Shown here: piece after piece, positions 44,164 to 54,207 of the stretch
Numbering within the stretch: the first letter of the stretch is position 1
How the letters are laid out: the number at the start of each line of letters is the position of its first letter
Origin: Cellulomonas shaoxiangyii
GTDB lineage: Bacteria > Actinomycetota > Actinomycetes > Actinomycetales > Cellulomonadaceae
Assembly (NCBI RefSeq): GCF_004798685.1
Contig: NZ_CP039291.1
Span: 3,844,001-3,908,000, forward strand
Direction of reading: 5' to 3'
DNA length: 64,000 nucleotides
The notes under the pieces: generated by a model
Databases searched by the model: none
Seen by the model: only the letters and a program-made list of their open reading frames with translations
What the model was told of the DNA's origin: nothing
Made by a program: the position numbers and the translations under genes

Positions 44164-44718
44164 ATGTCCGCCGCCCCCCACCCGCCCGTCCCCGGGCGCG
44201 TGCCGGCGCCTCCCGGCGGCCATGCCCTGCGCATCGACCCCGCCCGGCTGGCCCCGCGTGCGCAGCCGGTGGCCGTGCCCGTGGTCGACGAGACCTCGGC
44301 CGGGGGCCTCGTCGTCACGCAGCGCGACGGCGAGTACGAGGCGGCCGTGATCGCGCGGCGCAACCGTGCCGGACGGCTCGAGTGGTGCCTGCCCAAGGGC
44401 CACCTCGAGGGTGACGAGACGCCCGAGGAGGCCGCCGTCCGTGAGATCGCCGAGGAGACCGGCATCACCGGCCGCGTGCTGCGCCGCCTCGGCGTCATCG
44501 ACTACTGGTTCTCCGGCGACGACCGACGGGTGCACAAGGTGGTGCACCACTTCCTGCTCGGCGCCGTGCACGGCGACCTGACGGTCGAGAACGACCCCGA
44601 CGGCGAGGCGGAGCAGGTCGAGTGGGTGCGGGTCGCCGACCTCTCCGCCCGCCTCGCGTACCCGAACGAGCGCCGGCTCGCGGGGACCGCGCTCGTCGTC
44701 CTCACCGACGACGCATGA
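44164..44718 (+). CDS. NUDIX hydrolase
   Basis: A 184-residue diphosphate hydrolase. The Nudix box is complete: G79 of GHLEGDETPEEAAVREIAEETGI with the REIAEETG helix (93-100). The N-terminal Pro-rich arm is typical of the actinobacterial orthologue next to murJ. The transcript may be leaderless: a TACAGT -10 element ends 7 bases before the ATG. Stop overlaps the next start (ATGA). Confidence 0.93.
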   Translation: MSAAPHPPVPGRVPAPPGGHALRIDPARLAPRAQPVAVPVVDETSAGGLVVTQRDGEYEAAVIARRNRAGRLEWCLPKGHLEGDETPEEAAVREIAEETGITGRVLRRLGVIDYWFSGDDRRVHKVVHHFLLGAVHGDLTVENDPDGEAEQVEWVRVADLSARLAYPNERRLAGTALVVLTDDA

Positions 44719-46937
44719 GCGCACGCGACCGCCGCCGCACGCGCCCGGCACTGCTCGCGCTGCTGCTGCTGACGTGCCTGCTGGGCCTGCTCGCCCCCGC
44801 CACGCCGGCGGCGCTCGCCGCCGGCGACGCGGCGCCCACGGGCGAGCCGGCCGCCTCCTCCGCGGCACGCACCGGCCCGTCGGCGCTGCCGACGCGTCCG
44901 CCGGACGACGCGACGGCGAGGCCGGACGACGAGGACGAGCTCGGCGTGCGGGTGCAGGTGCTGGAGATCGCGCCGGTCGTGCTGCGCCCCGGCGAGGACC
45001 TCACGGTCCGCGTGCGGCTGACCAACACGGGCGAGGACGAGGTGACGGCGCCGCGCGCGTACGTGCGGATCGAGCGCATCCGACCCGGCACCCGCGCGGA
45101 CCTCGAGACGTGGCTCGCCGAGCCTGCGGCGACCGGATCCGGCGGGCGCGTCGGCACCCGCGCCGCGACCGTGGCGGCGGACGCCCCCCTGCCGTCCGGC
45201 GCCGCCGTCGACCTCACGCTCACCGTGCCGGCCGGGGAGGTCGGCCTGCTCGACCGCCCGGACGTGTGGGGCGCCCGCGGGCTGGCCGTCGAGGCCGTGG
45301 ACGGCACCCGCCGCGTCGGGCTCGAGCGCACGTTCGTGCTCTGGGCCCCCGAGGGGGCGATCCCACAGGCGCGCGTCTCGGTGCTCGCGCCCGTGGTCGG
45401 GCCGCCGACCGTGCCCGCGGCGCTCGAGGGTGAGGCCACCGTGCCGGGTGACGACCTCGAGACGCTCGCCGGCCCCGGCGGGCGCCTCGCCGAGGTGCTC
45501 GACGTCGCCCGGGCGCACCCCGACGTCTCGCTCGCCGTGGACCCCGCGCTCGTCGCCTCGGCGCGTGCCGCCGACGGCGCGGCCGGCACGTGGTCGCAGG
45601 ACCTGCTGACCGTGGCGGCCGGCCGTGACGTCATGGTCCTGCCGTGGGGCGACCCGGACCTGACGGCGCTCGCCCACGCCGGCACGCCGGACCTGCTGCA
45701 GGCCGCCGTCGAGCGGTCCCGCGCCGCGACCGTGGGCGGCACGACGCAGGACGCCGCACTCGCCGGACGCACCGACGTCCTGTGGGCGCCCGGCCCCACC
45801 ACCGACCAGGCGACCGCCGACCTCGCCGCCGAGGCCGGTGCCGAGGTGCTCGTGCTGGCTCCCGGGGACCTGCCCACCCGGACCGGCGAGCCGAGCGGCG
45901 CGCGCACCGACGACGCGGGCGACGGGCTCGTCGGGCTCGTCCCCGACGAGGTGCTGACCGAGCTCCTCGTCGACCCCGTCTCGCTCGACCCGGACGCCAC
46001 GCCCGCGACCGTCGTGCAGCGCGTGCTCGCCGAGCTGTCCGTCGTCGCGCGCGCGTCCGGCACCGGCCCGCAGCACCTGCTCGTCGCACCGCCGCGCGGG
46101 TGGACCCCCGACCGCGAGGTCGTCGACGCGACCCTGGCGGCCGTCCAGAGCGCGCCCTGGTCGCGGCTGTCCTCGCTGTCCTCGCTGCTCGGCGCCCCGT
46201 CCGACACCACGGCGCGCGAGCCACTGCCCGCGCTGACGGAGGTGGCCGCCGCGCTCCCCGCCGAGCAGGTGCGCCGGCTCGCGGAGGCCCGCGCGGGCAC
46301 GCAGACGTTCGCGTCCGTCACGACCGACCCCGATGCGATCGTCGCCGGCGTCGACGAGGCCGTGCTGACGCCGCTCGCGACGGCGTGGCGCGTCGACCCG
46401 CCGGCGCGCGCCGAGGTCGTCGACGCCGTCGTCACCGAGGTGGACGCACGCCGCACCGGCCTCGAGCTCGCGCAGACGAGCACCCAGAACATCATCAGCG
46501 CGAGCGGTGAGGTGCGGTTCTCCGTGCGCAACGGCCTCCCCGCCGACGCGACCGTCCAGGTCCGCACCACGCCCCGCAAGGCGTGCCTGCGGGCCGGGGA
46601 GAGCGCGACGGTGGTCGTGCCCGCGGGCGGCGAGGCCGCCGTCCCGGTGCCGGTCCACGCCACGGCGAACTGCGAGGTCGAGGTCGAGGCCGTGCTGACC
46701 AGCGCCGACGGCACACCGCTGTCCGCGCCCGTCACGTTCCTCGCCCGCGTGACGCCGACCATCGAGTCCGTCGGCACGGGCGTCGTCGGCGTCCTGCTCG
46801 CGGTCGGGCTCGTGCTCGGCATCGTCCGCACGGTCCGCCGCGGCCAGAGCGCGCGGCGCGGTGCGCGGCGCGTGCGCGAGGAGGAGGGCACGCGGCCCCT
46901 GCCCGTGCTGGGCGGCACACCGGAGGGAGACGCGTGA
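44715..46937 (+). CDS. DUF6049 family exported membrane protein
   Basis: A 740-residue protein with a signal peptide (ALLALLLLTCLLGLLAPATPAALA), a long extracytoplasmic part of beta-sandwich domains (VLEIAPVVLRPGEDLTVRVRLTN near the N-terminus; a second around EVRFSVRNGLPADATVQVRT) and one C-terminal transmembrane helix (TGVVGVLLAVGLVLGIV) with a basic tail. This family is always placed between the NUDIX gene and murJ in actinobacteria and is thought to act in cell-wall assembly, but no activity is known. Both junctions are 4-bp overlaps. Confidence 0.88.
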   Translation: MSARDRRRTRPALLALLLLTCLLGLLAPATPAALAAGDAAPTGEPAASSAARTGPSALPTRPPDDATARPDDEDELGVRVQVLEIAPVVLRPGEDLTVRVRLTNTGEDEVTAPRAYVRIERIRPGTRADLETWLAEPAATGSGGRVGTRAATVAADAPLPSGAAVDLTLTVPAGEVGLLDRPDVWGARGLAVEAVDGTRRVGLERTFVLWAPEGAIPQARVSVLAPVVGPPTVPAALEGEATVPGDDLETLAGPGGRLAEVLDVARAHPDVSLAVDPALVASARAADGAAGTWSQDLLTVAAGRDVMVLPWGDPDLTALAHAGTPDLLQAAVERSRAATVGGTTQDAALAGRTDVLWAPGPTTDQATADLAAEAGAEVLVLAPGDLPTRTGEPSGARTDDAGDGLVGLVPDEVLTELLVDPVSLDPDATPATVVQRVLAELSVVARASGTGPQHLLVAPPRGWTPDREVVDATLAAVQSAPWSRLSSLSSLLGAPSDTTAREPLPALTEVAAALPAEQVRRLAEARAGTQTFASVTTDPDAIVAGVDEAVLTPLATAWRVDPPARAEVVDAVVTEVDARRTGLELAQTSTQNIISASGEVRFSVRNGLPADATVQVRTTPRKACLRAGESATVVVPAGGEAAVPVPVHATANCEVEVEAVLTSADGTPLSAPVTFLARVTPTIESVGTGVVGVLLAVGLVLGIVRTVRRGQSARRGARRVREEEGTRPLPVLGGTPEGDA

Positions 46938-48643
46938 GCGGGGTCGGGTCGACGGGCGGGGTCGGGGTCCCGGGCGAGGCCCAGCCGACGGGCGGGGCCG
47001 GCTCCTCGGACGGTGCCGTGCGCCGCGGGGCCGCCGTGATGGCGTCCGGTACCGCCGTGTCGCGGCTGCTGGGCTTCCTGCGGGCGATGGCGCTCGCGGC
47101 GGCGGTCGGCGCGACCGGGCAGGCGGCGGACGCGTTCTCCGTGGCCAACAAGCTGCCGAACGTGCTCTACATGCTGCTCGCCGGCGGCGTGCTCAACGCG
47201 ATCCTCGTCCCGCAGGTCGTCCGTGCGTACAAGCGCAACGCCGGCCAGGAGTACGTGGACCGGCTGCTGTCGTTCGGCTTCGCGCTGCTCGCGGGCCTGA
47301 GCCTCGTGCTGACGCTCGCCGCGCCGCTGCTCGTGCGCGTGTACGCCGACCCCGCGAGCGACGCCCAGATCACGCTCGCGACGACCTTCGCCTACTGGTG
47401 CGTCCCCCAGCTCTTCTTCTACGGCGCGTACGCGCTGCTCGGTCAGGTGCTGAACGCCCGGCAGTCGTTCGGCCCGTACATGTGGGCGCCGGTGGTCAAC
47501 AACGTCGTGTCCATCGTCGGGTTCGGCGCGTTCATCGCCGTGTTCGGCGGCGGCGTGACCGCCGCGGCGGACTGGGACGCGGGCCGCATCGCGCTGCTGG
47601 CCGGCACCGCCACCGCCGGCGTCGTCGCACAGGCGCTCGTGCTCGTCCCGTTCCTGCGGCGGGCCGGCGTGTCCTACCGGTGGCGCTGGGGCCTGCGCGG
47701 GTCGGGGCTGAGCCGCGCGGGCACGGTCGCGACGTGGACGTTCATCGGCCTCGCGATCGGCCAGCTGGGATACGTCGTCGTGAGCCGCGTCGCGTCGGCC
47801 GCACCCGGCGCCGCGGACGAGGCCCAGGCGCACATCGCCGGCAACGCCGCGTACGACTACGCGTTCACCCTGTTCATGCTCCCCCACTCGCTCGTCACGG
47901 TGTCGCTCGCGACCGCGCTGTTCACGCGCCTGTCGGCGCAGGCGCACGACGTCGACACCGCCGGCGTGCGGTCCACGTTGTCGTCGGGGCTGCGGGTCGT
48001 CGGCCTGTTCACGATCATCGCCGCGGCGGGTCTCGTGGTCCTCGCGCAGCCCGTGACCCGCCTGGTGCTGCCCAGCCAGCCCCAGGGGTCGGTCGACGCC
48101 GTCGCCGGCGTCGTCGTCGCCATGGCGGTCGGCCTGCCGGCGTTCGGCGCGTGGTCGATGTGCCAGCGCGTCTACTACGCGTACGAGGACGCCCGCGCCA
48201 TGGTGCCCATCCAGGTCGCGATGGCCGTTGTCGTCGCCGGTGGCGCGCTGCTGAGCCAGGCGGTGCTGCCGAGCTCCGCCTGGGTGGCCGGCGCCGGGGT
48301 GTCGATGAGCGTGTCGTACGTGCTCGGTGCGGTCGCGGCCATGGTCTCGCTGCGCCGCCGGCTGGGTGACGTGGACGCGCGCGCCGTCGTGCGCACCCAC
48401 GCCCGGGCGACCCTCGCGGGCCTGGCCGCGGCGGCGGTCGGCGTCGGGGCGCTGCTTCTCATGGAGCGGTGGGGGCCCGACGGCCTCCCCGGCGCCGTCC
48501 TGCAGTGCGTCGCGGTGGGCGGCGCGATGGGCCTGACGTACCTCGGCGGGCTGCGCCTCATGCGCGTCCGCGAGCTCGACCTGCTGCTCGGGCCGCTGCT
48601 GCGCAGGCTCCGCGGAAGGCGGGGGTCCGACCGACCCGTCTAG
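46934..48643 (+). CDS. murJ: Lipid II flippase MurJ
   Basis: Integral membrane protein of 569 aa with about 14 helices that flips lipid II to the outer face for peptidoglycan synthesis. Clear MviN/MurJ features: VMASGTAVSRLLGFLRAMALAAAVG, DAFSVANKLPNVLYMLLAGGVLNAILVPQV (the LPN loop) and YDYAFTLFMLPHSLVTVSLATALFTRLS. The N-terminal 30 residues are Gly-rich and variable. GTG overlaps the previous stop. Confidence 0.96.
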   Translation: MSGVGSTGGVGVPGEAQPTGGAGSSDGAVRRGAAVMASGTAVSRLLGFLRAMALAAAVGATGQAADAFSVANKLPNVLYMLLAGGVLNAILVPQVVRAYKRNAGQEYVDRLLSFGFALLAGLSLVLTLAAPLLVRVYADPASDAQITLATTFAYWCVPQLFFYGAYALLGQVLNARQSFGPYMWAPVVNNVVSIVGFGAFIAVFGGGVTAAADWDAGRIALLAGTATAGVVAQALVLVPFLRRAGVSYRWRWGLRGSGLSRAGTVATWTFIGLAIGQLGYVVVSRVASAAPGAADEAQAHIAGNAAYDYAFTLFMLPHSLVTVSLATALFTRLSAQAHDVDTAGVRSTLSSGLRVVGLFTIIAAAGLVVLAQPVTRLVLPSQPQGSVDAVAGVVVAMAVGLPAFGAWSMCQRVYYAYEDARAMVPIQVAMAVVVAGGALLSQAVLPSSAWVAGAGVSMSVSYVLGAVAAMVSLRRRLGDVDARAVVRTHARATLAGLAAAAVGVGALLLMERWGPDGLPGAVLQCVAVGGAMGLTYLGGLRLMRVRELDLLLGPLLRRLRGRRGSDRPV

Positions 48644-48781
48644 CATGGCCCCCAGGGTGCGCGGCCGGCGCGCGCGGACGCGCGCCGGGACGGGCGTGCC
48701 GACGGGCGCACGCAGCACCCCGGCCCGCACGGACGGGTCGGGAACGGTACGGACGAGCAGTCGGACGGCGGAGGTGCGGAC

Positions 48782-50695
48782 GTGGCGGAGGTCGGCCGGG
48801 GAACGGTGCTGGCGGGGCGCTACCGCGTGCTCGAAGCACTGCCGTCGGACCTCGACGGCGTGTCCGTCTGGAAGGCGATCGACCAGATCCTGGACCGGCC
48901 CGTGCGCGTGCGCGTGCTCCAGTCGGGTGACGTCGGGCCTGCCCTCGACGCCGCGCGCCGCGCCGCGCTCGTCACGGATGCCCGCCTGGTGCGGGTGCTC
49001 GACGTCGGCACGCACGAGGGCGTCGGTTACGTCGTCTCCGAGCAGATTGTCGGGGCGTCGCTCGCGCAGCTCGTCGAGCACGGTCCACTGACGGCCGACC
49101 AGGCCCGCGCCGTCGTCGGCGAGGCAGCGGCGGCCCTCGAGGTCGCCCGCCGGCGAGGCGTCCACCACCTCGCGCTGCGCCCGTCCGTCGTGCACGTCTC
49201 CGCCGACGGCCGCGTCCTCATCTCCGGCCTCGCGCTGGACGCCGCCCTGCTCGGTGTGCCGCACGGCGACGCCGGCGCCACGAGCCGCACCGACGCCGTG
49301 GACCTCGTCCGCCTGCTCTACACGGGGCTCACCGGCCGGTGGCCCGCCCACCGCGACGGGCACGCCCTGCCGACACCGGGGGTCGGCGCAGCACCGGTCC
49401 TCGACGGCGCCCCGGTCCCGCCCGCGGAGCTCGCGCCGGGCGTCCCGAACGACCTCGACACGCTGTGCGCCGTCACCCTCGGCAGCTACGAGGACGGCCC
49501 GCACGGCCCCGGTGACCTCGTGCACGAGCTCGAGCCCTGGGGTGAGATCCGCGTGGGCCGCTCGGCCGACGAGCTCGCCGACCGCACCGACGGCCGGGGG
49601 GCGCTCACCGCGGCGCCGTCCGTGCCGACCGAGGCCGAGATCGAGGCGGCGACCGCGCCCGTGCGCGTCCCGCGCCAGTCCGTGCGGACCGTCTTCGACG
49701 AGGCGCCTCCCGGGGTCGTACGCCCCGGCACGCCCCCGCCCGCCGCCCCGACCCGGGTCAGCAACCTGCCCAGGTCCGCGTCGCGCGTGGATCGTACGAG
49801 CGCGCTGCCGGCGGCCGGCGCCGCCGCGACGGCTGCCGCCGGCGCGACATCGGCTGCCGCGGCGCCGACCCTGCCCGCCAGCCTGCCTCCCCTCGAGCCC
49901 GCGGACCACGCCGGCGGGCCGCCCGCGGCCGTCTCCCCCGAGCCCTACGGCACCGAGCCCTACGGCACCGAGGACGACGCGTGGGGCAACGCGGCGTGGG
50001 GCGGCGACGACGGCGACCCGTTCCCGTTCGACCAGGACGACGAGGAGGACGGCCGCCGGCGGTTCGACCCCACGGCCGTCGTGCTCGTCGTGGTCGGGAT
50101 CGTCGTCCTGATCGGGCTCGTCTTCGCCGCTCGGGCGCTGTTCACGGTCCCCGGCGGGACGGACCCGGCCGCGACGCAGGCCGAGCAGCCTGCCGCCCCC
50201 GCGGAGACTGAGGCGCCACCGGCGGAGAGCGCGGCCCCGCCGCCCCCCGCGGAGCCGCCGGCCGCCGGTCCACCCGTCGTCATCGGCATCCGCTCGCTCG
50301 ACGCGTCCGACGCGGACGGCGAGCACGAGGAGGCCGTCACCAGGGCGATCGACGGCGACCCGGGGACGTACTGGTTCTCGCAGACCTACAACCGCCCCGA
50401 CTTCGCCGGGCTCAAGGACGGCGTGGGGCTCGAGGTGCGGCTGGCGGCGCCCGCGGCCGTCAGCGCCGTCACGCTGGCCGTCAACGGGTCCGGCGGGAAC
50501 GTGGAGGTCCGCGCGACCAGCGGCGACGCGCCGACGCAGGGCGACGTCCTGGCGTCCGCCCCGATGGGCGCGCAGACGGCGTTGACGTTCGCGGCGCCCG
50601 TCGAGACCGACGTCCTCACCGTCTGGTTCACGGAGCTCCCGACCATGCCCGACGGCCGCTTCCGCATCGAGCTCACCGACCTGACGCTCGGCTGA
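48782..50695 (+). CDS. Transmembrane pseudokinase with discoidin-like ectodomain
   Basis: A 637-residue protein. The cytoplasmic part is kinase-like (residues 8-265), but the catalytic loop reads HHLALRPSVV (129-137) instead of HRDLKPxN, the DFG is missing and the glycine loop is degraded, so it is a pseudokinase. A disordered region of Ala/Pro follows, then one transmembrane helix (VVLVVVGIVVLIGLVFAA) and an outer domain with ASDADGEHEEAVTRAIDGDPGTYWFS, an F5/8-type carbohydrate-binding fold. In mycobacteria the homologous pseudokinase is fused to MurJ and recruits FhaA when phosphorylated; here it is a separate gene downstream of murJ. Confidence 0.88.
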   Translation: MAEVGRGTVLAGRYRVLEALPSDLDGVSVWKAIDQILDRPVRVRVLQSGDVGPALDAARRAALVTDARLVRVLDVGTHEGVGYVVSEQIVGASLAQLVEHGPLTADQARAVVGEAAAALEVARRRGVHHLALRPSVVHVSADGRVLISGLALDAALLGVPHGDAGATSRTDAVDLVRLLYTGLTGRWPAHRDGHALPTPGVGAAPVLDGAPVPPAELAPGVPNDLDTLCAVTLGSYEDGPHGPGDLVHELEPWGEIRVGRSADELADRTDGRGALTAAPSVPTEAEIEAATAPVRVPRQSVRTVFDEAPPGVVRPGTPPPAAPTRVSNLPRSASRVDRTSALPAAGAAATAAAGATSAAAAPTLPASLPPLEPADHAGGPPAAVSPEPYGTEPYGTEDDAWGNAAWGGDDGDPFPFDQDDEEDGRRRFDPTAVVLVVVGIVVLIGLVFAARALFTVPGGTDPAATQAEQPAAPAETEAPPAESAAPPPPAEPPAAGPPVVIGIRSLDASDADGEHEEAVTRAIDGDPGTYWFSQTYNRPDFAGLKDGVGLEVRLAAPAAVSAVTLAVNGSGGNVEVRATSGDAPTQGDVLASAPMGAQTALTFAAPVETDVLTVWFTELPTMPDGRFRIELTDLTLG

Positions 50696-50845
50696 GCCAC
50701 CCCCCCACGTGGTCGCCGAACCGGGGCGCGGACCGGCCCGCGCGCGGGAACAGATGGGCCCTACCATCGGTTTGACCGGGCAGACCACGCCGCCACCGCG
50801 GCGAGTCGCCCACGCGACGCAGCCGATCGACACAGTGAGGCACAT

Positions 50846-51889
50846 GTGACCGCTCAGAACCCCGCCCCGCAGCCCGGCGCGACCACGCCCGACGACGTCC
50901 ACGACGTCGTCGTCGTGGGCTCCGGCCCCGCGGGGTACACCGCCGCCATCTACGCCGCTCGGGCCGGCCTCGCACCGGTCGTGGTCGCCGGTTCGGTGAC
51001 CGCCGGCGGCGCACTGATGAACACCACCGAGGTCGAGAACTTCCCCGGGTTCCCCGACGGCGTCCAGGGCCCCGAGCTCATGGACAGCATGCAGAAGCAG
51101 GCCGAGAAGTTCGGCGCGACCGTCCTGTGGGACGACGCGACGGAGCTCGACCTGACGGGCCAGGTCAAGATCGTCACGACGGGCAGCGGCGAGGTCTACC
51201 GCGCGCGCACCGTCATCCTGTCCACCGGCTCGGCGTACCGAGAGCTGGGCCTGCCGGACGAGAAGCGCCTGTCCGGGCGCGGCGTGTCGTGGTGCGCCAC
51301 CTGCGACGGGTTCTTCTTCCGGGACCAGCCGATCGTCGTCGTCGGCGGCGGCGACTCCGCGGTCGAGGAGGCGACGTTCCTCACCCGCTTCGGGTCCAAG
51401 GTGACGATGGTCCACCGGCGCGGCGAGCTGCGGGCGTCGAAGATCATGGCCGACCGGGCCTTCTCGAACCCGAAGATCGAGTTCGCGTGGAACTCCGAGG
51501 TGGTCGGGATCCAGGGTGAGCAGAAGGTGACCGGCGTCGTCCTGCGCGACACGCAGACCGGCGAGACGCGCGAGCTCGAGGCGGGCGGCCTGTTCGTCGC
51601 CATCGGCCACGTGCCGCGCTCCGACCTGCTCGTCGGTCAGGTGGAGCTCGACGAGAACGGCTACGTGCAGGTCGCCGGGCGTACCACCGCGACCAACCTG
51701 CCCGGCGTCTTCGCGTGCGGCGACGTCGTCGACCACACGTACCGCCAGGCCATCACCGCCGCCGGCTCCGGCTGCTCCGCGGCGCTCGACGCCCAGCACT
51801 ACCTCGCCGGCCTCGCGTACACCTCCGACGTCGAGGACCCGATCGTGCCGTCCGACGCGTCGGCTCCCGTGCCGGAGGTGCAGGGATGA
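50846..51889 (+). CDS. trxB: Thioredoxin reductase
   Basis: NADPH-dependent flavoprotein of 347 aa that reduces thioredoxin. FAD-binding [17 protein letters not shown] (25-41), redox-active CATC (Cys150 and Cys153), NADPH-site [13 protein letters not shown] and the late [35 protein letters not shown]. The GTG start at 50846 gives an N-terminal extension of about 18 residues relative to E. coli TrxB, as usual in actinobacteria. It overlaps trxA (ATGA). Confidence 0.97.
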   Translation: MTAQNPAPQPGATTPDDVHDVVVVGSGPAGYTAAIYAARAGLAPVVVAGSVTAGGALMNTTEVENFPGFPDGVQGPELMDSMQKQAEKFGATVLWDDATELDLTGQVKIVTTGSGEVYRARTVILSTGSAYRELGLPDEKRLSGRGVSWCATCDGFFFRDQPIVVVGGGDSAVEEATFLTRFGSKVTMVHRRGELRASKIMADRAFSNPKIEFAWNSEVVGIQGEQKVTGVVLRDTQTGETRELEAGGLFVAIGHVPRSDLLVGQVELDENGYVQVAGRTTATNLPGVFACGDVVDHTYRQAITAAGSGCSAALDAQHYLAGLAYTSDVEDPIVPSDASAPVPEVQG

Positions 51890-52218
51890 GCACCATCGAC
51901 GTCACCGATGACACCTTCGAGGCGGAGGTCCTGCGCAGCGACGTCCCCGTCGTCGTCGACTTCTGGGCACCGTGGTGCGGACCCTGCCGCATGGTCTCCC
52001 CCGTCCTCGAGGAGCTGTCGAACGACTACGCCGGGCGTGTGAAGGTCGTCAAGGTCAACACCGAGGAGAACCCGCGGCTCAGCCGCGACTACCAGGTGCA
52101 GTCGATCCCGTTCATCGCGTTCTTCGCCGGTGGCGAGCTCGAGAAGTCGCTCGTCGGCGCCAAGCCGAAGGCGATCCTCAAGGAAGCGGTCGAGGAGGTC
52201 CTGCACCTGCAGGGCTGA
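51886..52218 (+). CDS. trxA: Thioredoxin
   Basis: Small redox protein of 110 aa carrying the WCGPC motif (Cys31, Cys34) and the cis-Pro loop ([10 protein letters not shown]). It reduces cytoplasmic disulfides using electrons from the coupled TrxB. The ATG overlaps the trxB stop. Confidence 0.97.
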   Translation: MSTIDVTDDTFEAEVLRSDVPVVVDFWAPWCGPCRMVSPVLEELSNDYAGRVKVVKVNTEENPRLSRDYQVQSIPFIAFFAGGELEKSLVGAKPKAILKEAVEEVLHLQG

Positions 52219-52783
52219 CAGCGCTCGAGGCGCCCGACCACGGCGGGCTGCACCCGGCGGGTCCGCGCTCGGTGTGCGATGCCAGCGCGGCGGGTTTCGG
52301 CTTCGGCGACGGCTCGGGTCGGCCGACGAGTTGGGCTTCGCGTCGGTTCGGCTTCGCCCGCGGCTTCGCTTCGCCAGCGGTCCGCTGGGCCGTCCGTTCG
52401 GCTCGCCCGTCCGCCCGCTCCCCGTCCGGCTCAGCCTTCCGCTCGATCGCGGGCCGGCTCGGCATCGCCCCGACCCCGCGTCGCCGACTCCGCACCCGCA
52501 CGCGGGCTCCCCTCCTCCAGGGTCGGGCGCGCTCGACGTCGGTGCGCGCGACCCGCGCCGCCGAGATCCGGCGGATGCGGTGCTGGCGCCGACGCCTGGC
52601 TGGGCGTCCTCCCCCGGGCCGCCGCGCAGCGTCGCAGTGAACGGCCGGCCCGAACCATGGGCAACGCGGGCTGGCGACCACTACGCCGCCTCAGCGCGCA
52701 GGACGTGGTGTCGAGCGTCTGTCCGCAGTCCCGCCGGGATCCAGCAGAACGCTTCTGGGCGAACTCTTGCTCACCCCGCATGA

Positions 52784-52820
52784 ACTTTACGCGTACAGAG
52801 TTTGTCCCAGACCGCCTGAG
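52784..52820 (+). repeat. Direct repeat, copy 1
   Basis: It starts ACTTTACGCGTACAGAGT, then a 19-base segment containing CCCAGAC and CTGAG. The first 18 bases are identical to copy 2; the rest is similar with several differences. Confidence 0.7.
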
Positions 52821-52881
52821 AGCGTCACAGGATGCCCTGATGGGCCGCGCCGGCACTGCACCGACGGACACGGCAGGACGC

Positions 52882-52918
52882 ACTTTACGCGTACAGAGTC
52901 GGCCCCAGACGGGCTGAG
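52882..52918 (+). repeat. Direct repeat, copy 2
   Basis: Second copy, exactly 98 bp after the first, with the same 18-base opening ACTTTACGCGTACAGAGT, about 100 bp before the parB stop. Confidence 0.7.
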
Positions 52919-53013
52919 GGCCTACACGTCGCCCCGTCGGCCGCGTCGGTAGTGCACCGCCGAGCACCGCGAGGGACCCCTCGTACTGTCCGGCGTGCCG
53001 GCGCCGGCCTGCA

Positions 53014-54207
53014 TCAGCGCCGCAGCAGGCCCGGGTCGTCCGGTGCCAGCGACGACAGGATGCGGTTGAGGTCCTGGACGGAGGCGAACTCCACGGTCAG
53101 CTTGCCCCGCGTCTTGCCCAGGTCGACCTTGACGCGGGTCTCGAACCGGTCCGACAGCCGCGACGCCAGGTCGTCCAGCGCCTCGTTCCGCACCCCGGCC
53201 CGCGGGCGCGGCCGGCGGGTGGGCGCGGCCTCGTCGCCACCGAGCGCGACGATCTCCTCGACCGCCCGGACGGAGAGCCCTTCGGAGACGATCCGCTGTG
53301 CGAGGCGCTCAATGGCGGCACCGTCCGCCAGGCCGAGAAGAGCGCGGGCGTGCCCGGCGGAGATCACGCCCGCCGCCAGCCTCCGCTGCACGAGCGGCGG
53401 CAGCCGCAGGAGGCGCAGGGTGTTGGAGATCTGCGGTCGCGAGCGGTGGATCCGCGTGGCCAGCTCCTCGTGCGTACAACCGAAGTCGTCGAGGAGCTGC
53501 TGGTACGCGGCCGCCTCCTCGAGCGGGTTGAGCTGTGCTCGGTGCAGGTTCTCGAGCAGGGCGTCGCGGAGGAGGTCGCTGTCGTCCGTGTCGCGGACGA
53601 TCGCCGGGATCGTCGCGAGCCCTGCCTCCTGGGTCGCGCGCCAGCGCCGCTCCCCCATGATGAGCTCGAAGGCGTCGCCGACCTGCCGCACCACCACGGG
53701 CTGCAGGACGCCGACCTCCTGGATCGACCCCACGAGCTCGGCGAGGGCATCCTCGTCGAACACCGAACGCGGCTGGCGGGGGTTGGGCCGGATGGCGTCG
53801 ACCGGCAGCTCGGCGAACCGTGCTCCGGGGACCGGGACGAGACCGTCGTCCGCACCGGTACGGGCGTCCGGCGAGGTGGTCGCGGCGTCCGGCGCTCCGG
53901 AGCCCGCCGACGCACCGTCACCCTCCGCGGCAGCCGGCCCGGGGACCGCGTCGCCGTCGCCGTTCGCGACGGCGGCGCTGGTGGGGGTGCCGTCCGTCCC
54001 GGACGCGTCCGGGCGCGTGGCGCCCGCATCCGCGTCCGCTACCTGCGGCGACGTACCCGCTGCGGCATCGTCGGCGGCCGCGGCGTTCTTACGCGTGTCC
54101 GGGAAGAACACGTCGACGGGACGCTCTGCCGTCGATCGCGGCTGGTCGAGCCCCGTCGGGATGAGGGCGCCGAGTCCACGCCCAAGGCCGCGCCGCTTCT
54201 CGCTCAC
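53014..54207 (-). CDS. parB: Chromosome-partitioning protein ParB
   Basis: CTP-dependent DNA clamp of 397 aa that loads at parS sites and spreads. The N-terminal [14 protein letters not shown] motif (ParA-stimulating) is followed by an Ala/Asp-rich disordered stretch (about 30-125). The CTPase/Srx-like domain has [21 protein letters not shown] and GERRWRA. The helix-turn-helix that reads parS is [23 protein letters not shown]. The C-terminal dimer domain ends at [17 protein letters not shown] 54207 overlaps the parA stop (GTGA). Confidence 0.97.
   Translation of the reverse strand: MSEKRRGLGRGLGALIPTGLDQPRSTAERPVDVFFPDTRKNAAAADDAAAGTSPQVADADAGATRPDASGTDGTPTSAAVANGDGDAVPGPAAAEGDGASAGSGAPDAATTSPDARTGADDGLVPVPGARFAELPVDAIRPNPRQPRSVFDEDALAELVGSIQEVGVLQPVVVRQVGDAFELIMGERRWRATQEAGLATIPAIVRDTDDSDLLRDALLENLHRAQLNPLEEAAAYQQLLDDFGCTHEELATRIHRSRPQISNTLRLLRLPPLVQRRLAAGVISAGHARALLGLADGAAIERLAQRIVSEGLSVRAVEEIVALGGDEAAPTRRPRPRAGVRNEALDDLASRLSDRFETRVKVDLGKTRGKLTVEFASVQDLNRILSSLAPDDPGLLRR

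Larger units (their letters stand above)
52219..53013. other. Long gene-poor spacer trxA-parB
   Basis: About 795 bp without a supportable gene. The first half is rich in CGGCTTCG-like near-repeats (around 52290-52400). The second half holds two direct copies of a 37-bp element at 52784 and 52882. Codon composition of all frames is poor. Confidence 0.6.

Noticed and set aside
44702..51799. A 2365-codon open frame on the minus strand
   Set aside because: It is antisense to the NUDIX-DUF6049-murJ-pseudokinase-trxB genes, which have clear motifs; very high GC leaves few stops on the opposite strand.
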